Origin: Cricetomys ansorgei
Taxonomy: Eukaryota; Chordata; Mammalia; Rodentia; Nesomyidae
Reading direction: 5' to 3'
NCBI GenBank assembly: GCA_026225945.1
Contig: JAMJFZ010000597.1
Coordinates: 124,001-188,000 of the forward strand
Length of the DNA: 64,000 nt
The translations under genes and the position numbers were made by a program. Positions 60,923 to 64,000 of the stretch are shown here, piece by piece (positions within the stretch are counted from its first letter, which is position 1; every line of letters begins with the position of its first letter). The notes under the pieces were generated by a model. That model did not search any database. It was given only the letters and a program-made list of their open reading frames with translations, and had not been told where the DNA came from.

Positions 60923-61075
60923 ATAGATAATAATTACAGAAAAATATCTGTGAATTTGAAGGGGAGCAGGAGAGTTCCCAAGAGGTTGGAAGGAGGAGAG
61001 GGAGGAGGAAAATGATGTAAATTCATTACTCATATATGAAATTCTAAAAAAAATACATAAAAATTAAACTTTAGT
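60420..61075 (+). mobile_element. LINE-1 3' end with AT/GT expansion
   Basis: 'gcagcactaaatggactcagcag' leads into an AT-rich part, then 'gagagttcccaagaggttgg', a GGAGGA run, and 'tatatgaaattctaaaaaaaat'. This is the layout of a rodent L1 3' end. Confidence 0.6.
60856..60919. repeat. (TA)n/(TG)n microsatellite
   Basis: A short TG run followed by about 20 TA units, inside the L1 end. Confidence 0.95.
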
Positions 61076-61357
61076 AATATGAGTAATAAAAAAAAAGACA
61101 AAAACAAAAACTTTGAGATTTTTTAATCAAATATTCTCCAAAGTTGGGTAAAATAAAACTTCTTTTAAGATTAAAGTCGTTTCTCCATGCAATGCTGAGC
61201 AGACATGAGTTGGAGCAGCCACTGAGCTCTCAGATGACTTTCAGTGTCTGAGGGAAATCTGATATCTTGATATCCAAGGTCATTTACAGCAATTCAAACA
61301 AGTAACTCATGCAAAATAGAACAATAAAAGAGTAGCTATAAACACATTTGTGAGGTA

Positions 61358-61432
61358 CAGGGGTTGTGACTCAGTGGTAGAGTTCTTGCTCATCATATTC
61401 AAGTGCCTGAGTTCAGCTCCTGCACAGCAACA
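61358..61432 (+). mobile_element. ID-type SINE
   Basis: 'ggggttgtgactcagtggtagagttcttgctc' with 'gagttcagctcctgcacag' is the ID core derived from tRNA-Ala. Confidence 0.8.
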
Positions 61433-61439
61433 ATAATTA

Positions 61440-62880
61440 ACAAATGTGCATTTTCATTATCTGGGAAAGGGCAAGTAGATTTTAGACCAGGAAAGGACTA
61501 AATGCCATGTTGATTGCTTTACTTATAGGAGGAAAAGGAGCTATGGTTTTAAAAACTCGTATTTTTCAGTTGTACTTTTGTCTACATGTTATAATCAAAT
61601 GGTGAAATAGCAGAAAAACTTGGAATAGTGTAATACAGGAGCCAACAGATACATGGACATGAAGCCATGTAGACACATATCAGAATGAACAATTGCAGGT
61701 GTGATTTTCAGACATTCCATACAAGCATTTGGGATTGGGCAGGATTGAATTACTTCTGTTCTTCAACACGAGGTACAAAGAGTTAAAGAAAAAATATATG
61801 ATTTGGAAAAAATAAAAATATCATATTCAATATTAAGTAATATATTATTAAGTCACCAGCAACAAAACAAATTTCAATAAAATTGGACTAGAAGGGAGAA
61901 CTAGGAAAGAGGAGCAGTAAGAAAGAGAGGGAGAGGAAAAGGAAAGAAAATGGAAAAAGAGAAAGAGGTAGAAAGAGAAATATAACAATACTGCAGCAAA
62001 GACAACAGTATGCTTAGCTAGGATTTTTAAAAAGACTTTCATCATTCAAAGTAGTAATTTTTAATTAAAAATTCAAGTAAATAAAACACTAAAGTGAACA
62101 GAATGTGCTGAAATGCTACCAGCTAGAAATAAGCATGTAAAGTGCTTTATCTTCTCCAAATGAATATTTGAATTATATACAAATAATAAAGGCATAAAAT
62201 CAAAAGCTCTTATCAGATTTATGATCAAATTCTCATTGCAACCAACTATACCAAACTCACCAACTTCAATAGAAGTGCTATTGGCAGAATCTGTGGTCAT
62301 AATCACTGCTGCATGGTTGTGAAACTGAGACTCAAGTTCTGGTGAAACTTAAAATTTTCCTCCCTGACCAAGATCAGTTGCCCCTCTGGGGCTTCTTGGG
62401 ATCAGACTGCAAAGACACTGTGTAATTCTCACACAGAAATACAGGCATAAAAAGCACACCTAGAAAGGACCCCTTGAGACTTCAGAATTTTTCCTGCTTC
62501 AGCTCCCCGACTTGCACAAGTCTATCATTTAAACTTCTTTATTCTAATTGCTCTGTTGCCATTCATCCCATGTGAATAGCTGTGCCAATGTGAATTACCT
62601 ATCTTATTATCTGGAGCTATTATATTCTTTCATGACTGAGCCATTTTTAAAGCAAACATCCTTTTCTTTCTTCATGATGGAGTCAACCATTGGAGACTTG
62701 ATTATCTGGTTTCAGAAAAGATGTCCCATTTTTATTTAGATTGCTTGCTTAGATATGTTTCATGTCTGTATTGCATTTCCCTAACAAACTGTTATTTATA
62801 TAGATAATACTAATTACATAAATATGCAAATAATTAAGTTTCAAACTGCAGAAATTCAGAGAACCAGTAAATTTTCTATT
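61440..62880. other. intergenic, no gene seen
   Basis: AT-rich, with a purine-rich patch at 61890-61980. Nothing else recognised. Confidence 0.5.
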
Positions 62881-62884
62881 TAAA

Positions 62885-62985
62885 AAATGTTTGAATTGAA
62901 ATAGAATTGTATCACTCCCCCTTGTTTACCTTTCCCCTAGCCCCTCCCCTCCACTCTCAAGTTGATACCCTTTGATTAGAACCAG
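62885..62985 (-). mobile_element. LINE-1 3'-end remnant
   Basis: 'tgaattgaaatagaattgtatcac' and the C-rich 'ccctagcccctcccctcc' form the complement of a rodent L1 tail. Confidence 0.55.
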
Positions 62986-63060
62986 TAAAGTCTCTAAGAA
63001 CTCTACCTCGATTGCCTTTAGAAGAAGGTTTGAAGATTCAAAATAAAAACCACAAATTAA

Positions 63061-63210
63061 GATGGGTAACGGTGGTTCACACCTTTAATCCCATCACTCG
63101 GGAGGCAGAGGCAGGTGGATCTATGTGAGTTTGAGGCTATCCCGGTCTACAGAGTGAGTTCCAAGAGAGCCACATTTACAACAGAGAAACTCTGTCTCAA
63201 AAAAAAAACT
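63061..63210 (+). mobile_element. B1 SINE
   Basis: 'gatgggtaacggtggttcac', 'cctttaatcccatcactc', 'gaggcagaggcaggtggatc', 'ctacagagtgagttccaag' and 'ctctgtctcaaaaaaaaa'. Confidence 0.97.
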
Positions 63211-63384
63211 AACAAATTAAAATAAAAATTCACTATTTGAGGTGATTGCAGGAATAATACATACTGTGCTTAACTGGAGATATATGGAATCATGGAGGCT
63301 GGCTTTCCTCTCCAGTGTATATTCATGTGTGTGTGAAGGTGTGTCTTAACTTTTTCTTTAATTTTTTTGAAATGGAGTTTCTCA

Positions 63385-63565
63385 CTAAAATAGAGCTCGC
63401 CGAGTAGGTGAGGATTTCTATGGACCTGCCTGCTGATGCCTCCACAACACTGGCTTGCAAGCATGCACCACCGTCTCTGCTTTATGACATGAGTTCTGGT
63501 CCTCTGACTCAAGGCCTCACACTTGCAAGTCGTCACACTCGACAAAATGAACCATCTCCCCTACC
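63385..63565 (-). mobile_element. B4/B2-type SINE
   Basis: On the plus strand 'gcatgcaccaccgtctctgc', 'gttctggtcctctgactcaa' and 'aaaatgaaccatctcccc' read as the reverse of a tRNA-derived rodent SINE. Confidence 0.6.
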
Positions 63566-63756
63566 CCTGAGCCTGACTTGCTTAAGAGAAAAACAATTCC
63601 ATTAGCTGTCAGTTATTGGACCTACACTGACATCTCAACAGTGATTAAAATAAAAGAAATAGATGCTTCCATAATCACATCTGAGCAGACACAAAAACAA
63701 TAATGCTATCCAAAAATGGCATCCTTTTTACAGAGCTTATTGAATGTTGCATATAC

Positions 63757-63890
63757 AGAGAGAAGGGAGAGGGAGAGGGAGAGAGAGGGAAAGAGAAAGA
63801 GAGGGAGGAAGAGGGAGAGAGCCAGGGAGAGAGAAAGGGAGAGGGAGAGGGAGAGAGAGAGAGATTGAGAGAGAGAGAGAGAGAGAGAGA
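63757..63890. repeat. (GA)n/(GGGA)n purine tract
   Basis: 134 bases of almost pure purine. The open frames on both strands are low-complexity artefacts. Confidence 0.97.
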
Positions 63891-64000
63891 ACAAAAGGAG
63901 GGGAATCAGACAATTATGCTTCTCTGAGCTTGGTATCAGTCTATATAGATGGCATCCATGAGAACTGGCTAGATTGTACTGAGATGACAAACATCCCTAC

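Noticed and set aside
63706..63990. Arg/Glu-rich or Ser/Leu-rich proteins at the right end
   Set aside because: Pure translations of a GA microsatellite.

Overview
This window is nuclear DNA of a muroid rodent. The evidence is SINEs of the B1, B2/B3 and ID types, rodent-style LINE-1 3' ends, many long GT/CA and GA microsatellites, AT-rich non-coding DNA, and intronless olfactory receptor (OR) coding exons. I cannot name the species. The genes are class I (fish-like) ORs of family 52. Two intact genes and one broken copy are OR52N-like, and two intact genes are OR52E-like. This matches the OR52N/OR52E part of the class I OR cluster (human 11p15.4; I recall mouse chromosome 7).

Layout. 1-14,300 has no gene: L1 pieces, a 1.05-kb duplicated block (1425-2475 and 2903-3955), a GC-richer stretch (about 3955-5850) and old dispersed repeats. 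14,380-15,336 (-) is an intact OR52N2-like gene. 20,580-27,491 (-) is a 6.9-kb endogenous retrovirus with two 457-bp LTRs, a 4-bp target duplication, a polypurine tract and a tRNA-Gly-type primer site, so it resembles VL30/gammaretroviral elements. I see no gag, pol or env in it, and its leader carries a 32-bp minisatellite. 30,177-30,615 (-) is the 3' half of an OR52N-like pseudogene that abuts LINE-1-like sequence. 34,890-36,582 is a short, older LTR element without coding capacity. 41,418-42,371 (+) is an intact OR52N5-like gene. 48,330-49,268 (+) and 56,402-57,340 (-) are two intact OR52E-like genes. The rest is intergenic DNA with SINE/LINE debris.

How the genes work. Each intact gene encodes a single-exon seven-transmembrane receptor with the OR hallmarks. 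Such receptors are normally expressed one allele per olfactory neuron and signal through the olfactory G protein. Polypyrimidine-AG splice acceptors 13-50 bases before the start codons indicate upstream non-coding exons. They settle the start of the gene at 48,330, where upstream in-frame ATGs fall inside the intron. The genes form a tandem family with mixed orientation, not an operon.

I found no RNA gene, CRISPR array or new multi-gene system. The most notable items are the structurally complete but gene-less retrovirus with its frame-free minisatellite, the truncated OR pseudogene, and one perfect Olf1/EBF-type site upstream of the OR52N5-like gene. Repeat family names come from reading by eye and should be confirmed with a repeat library.
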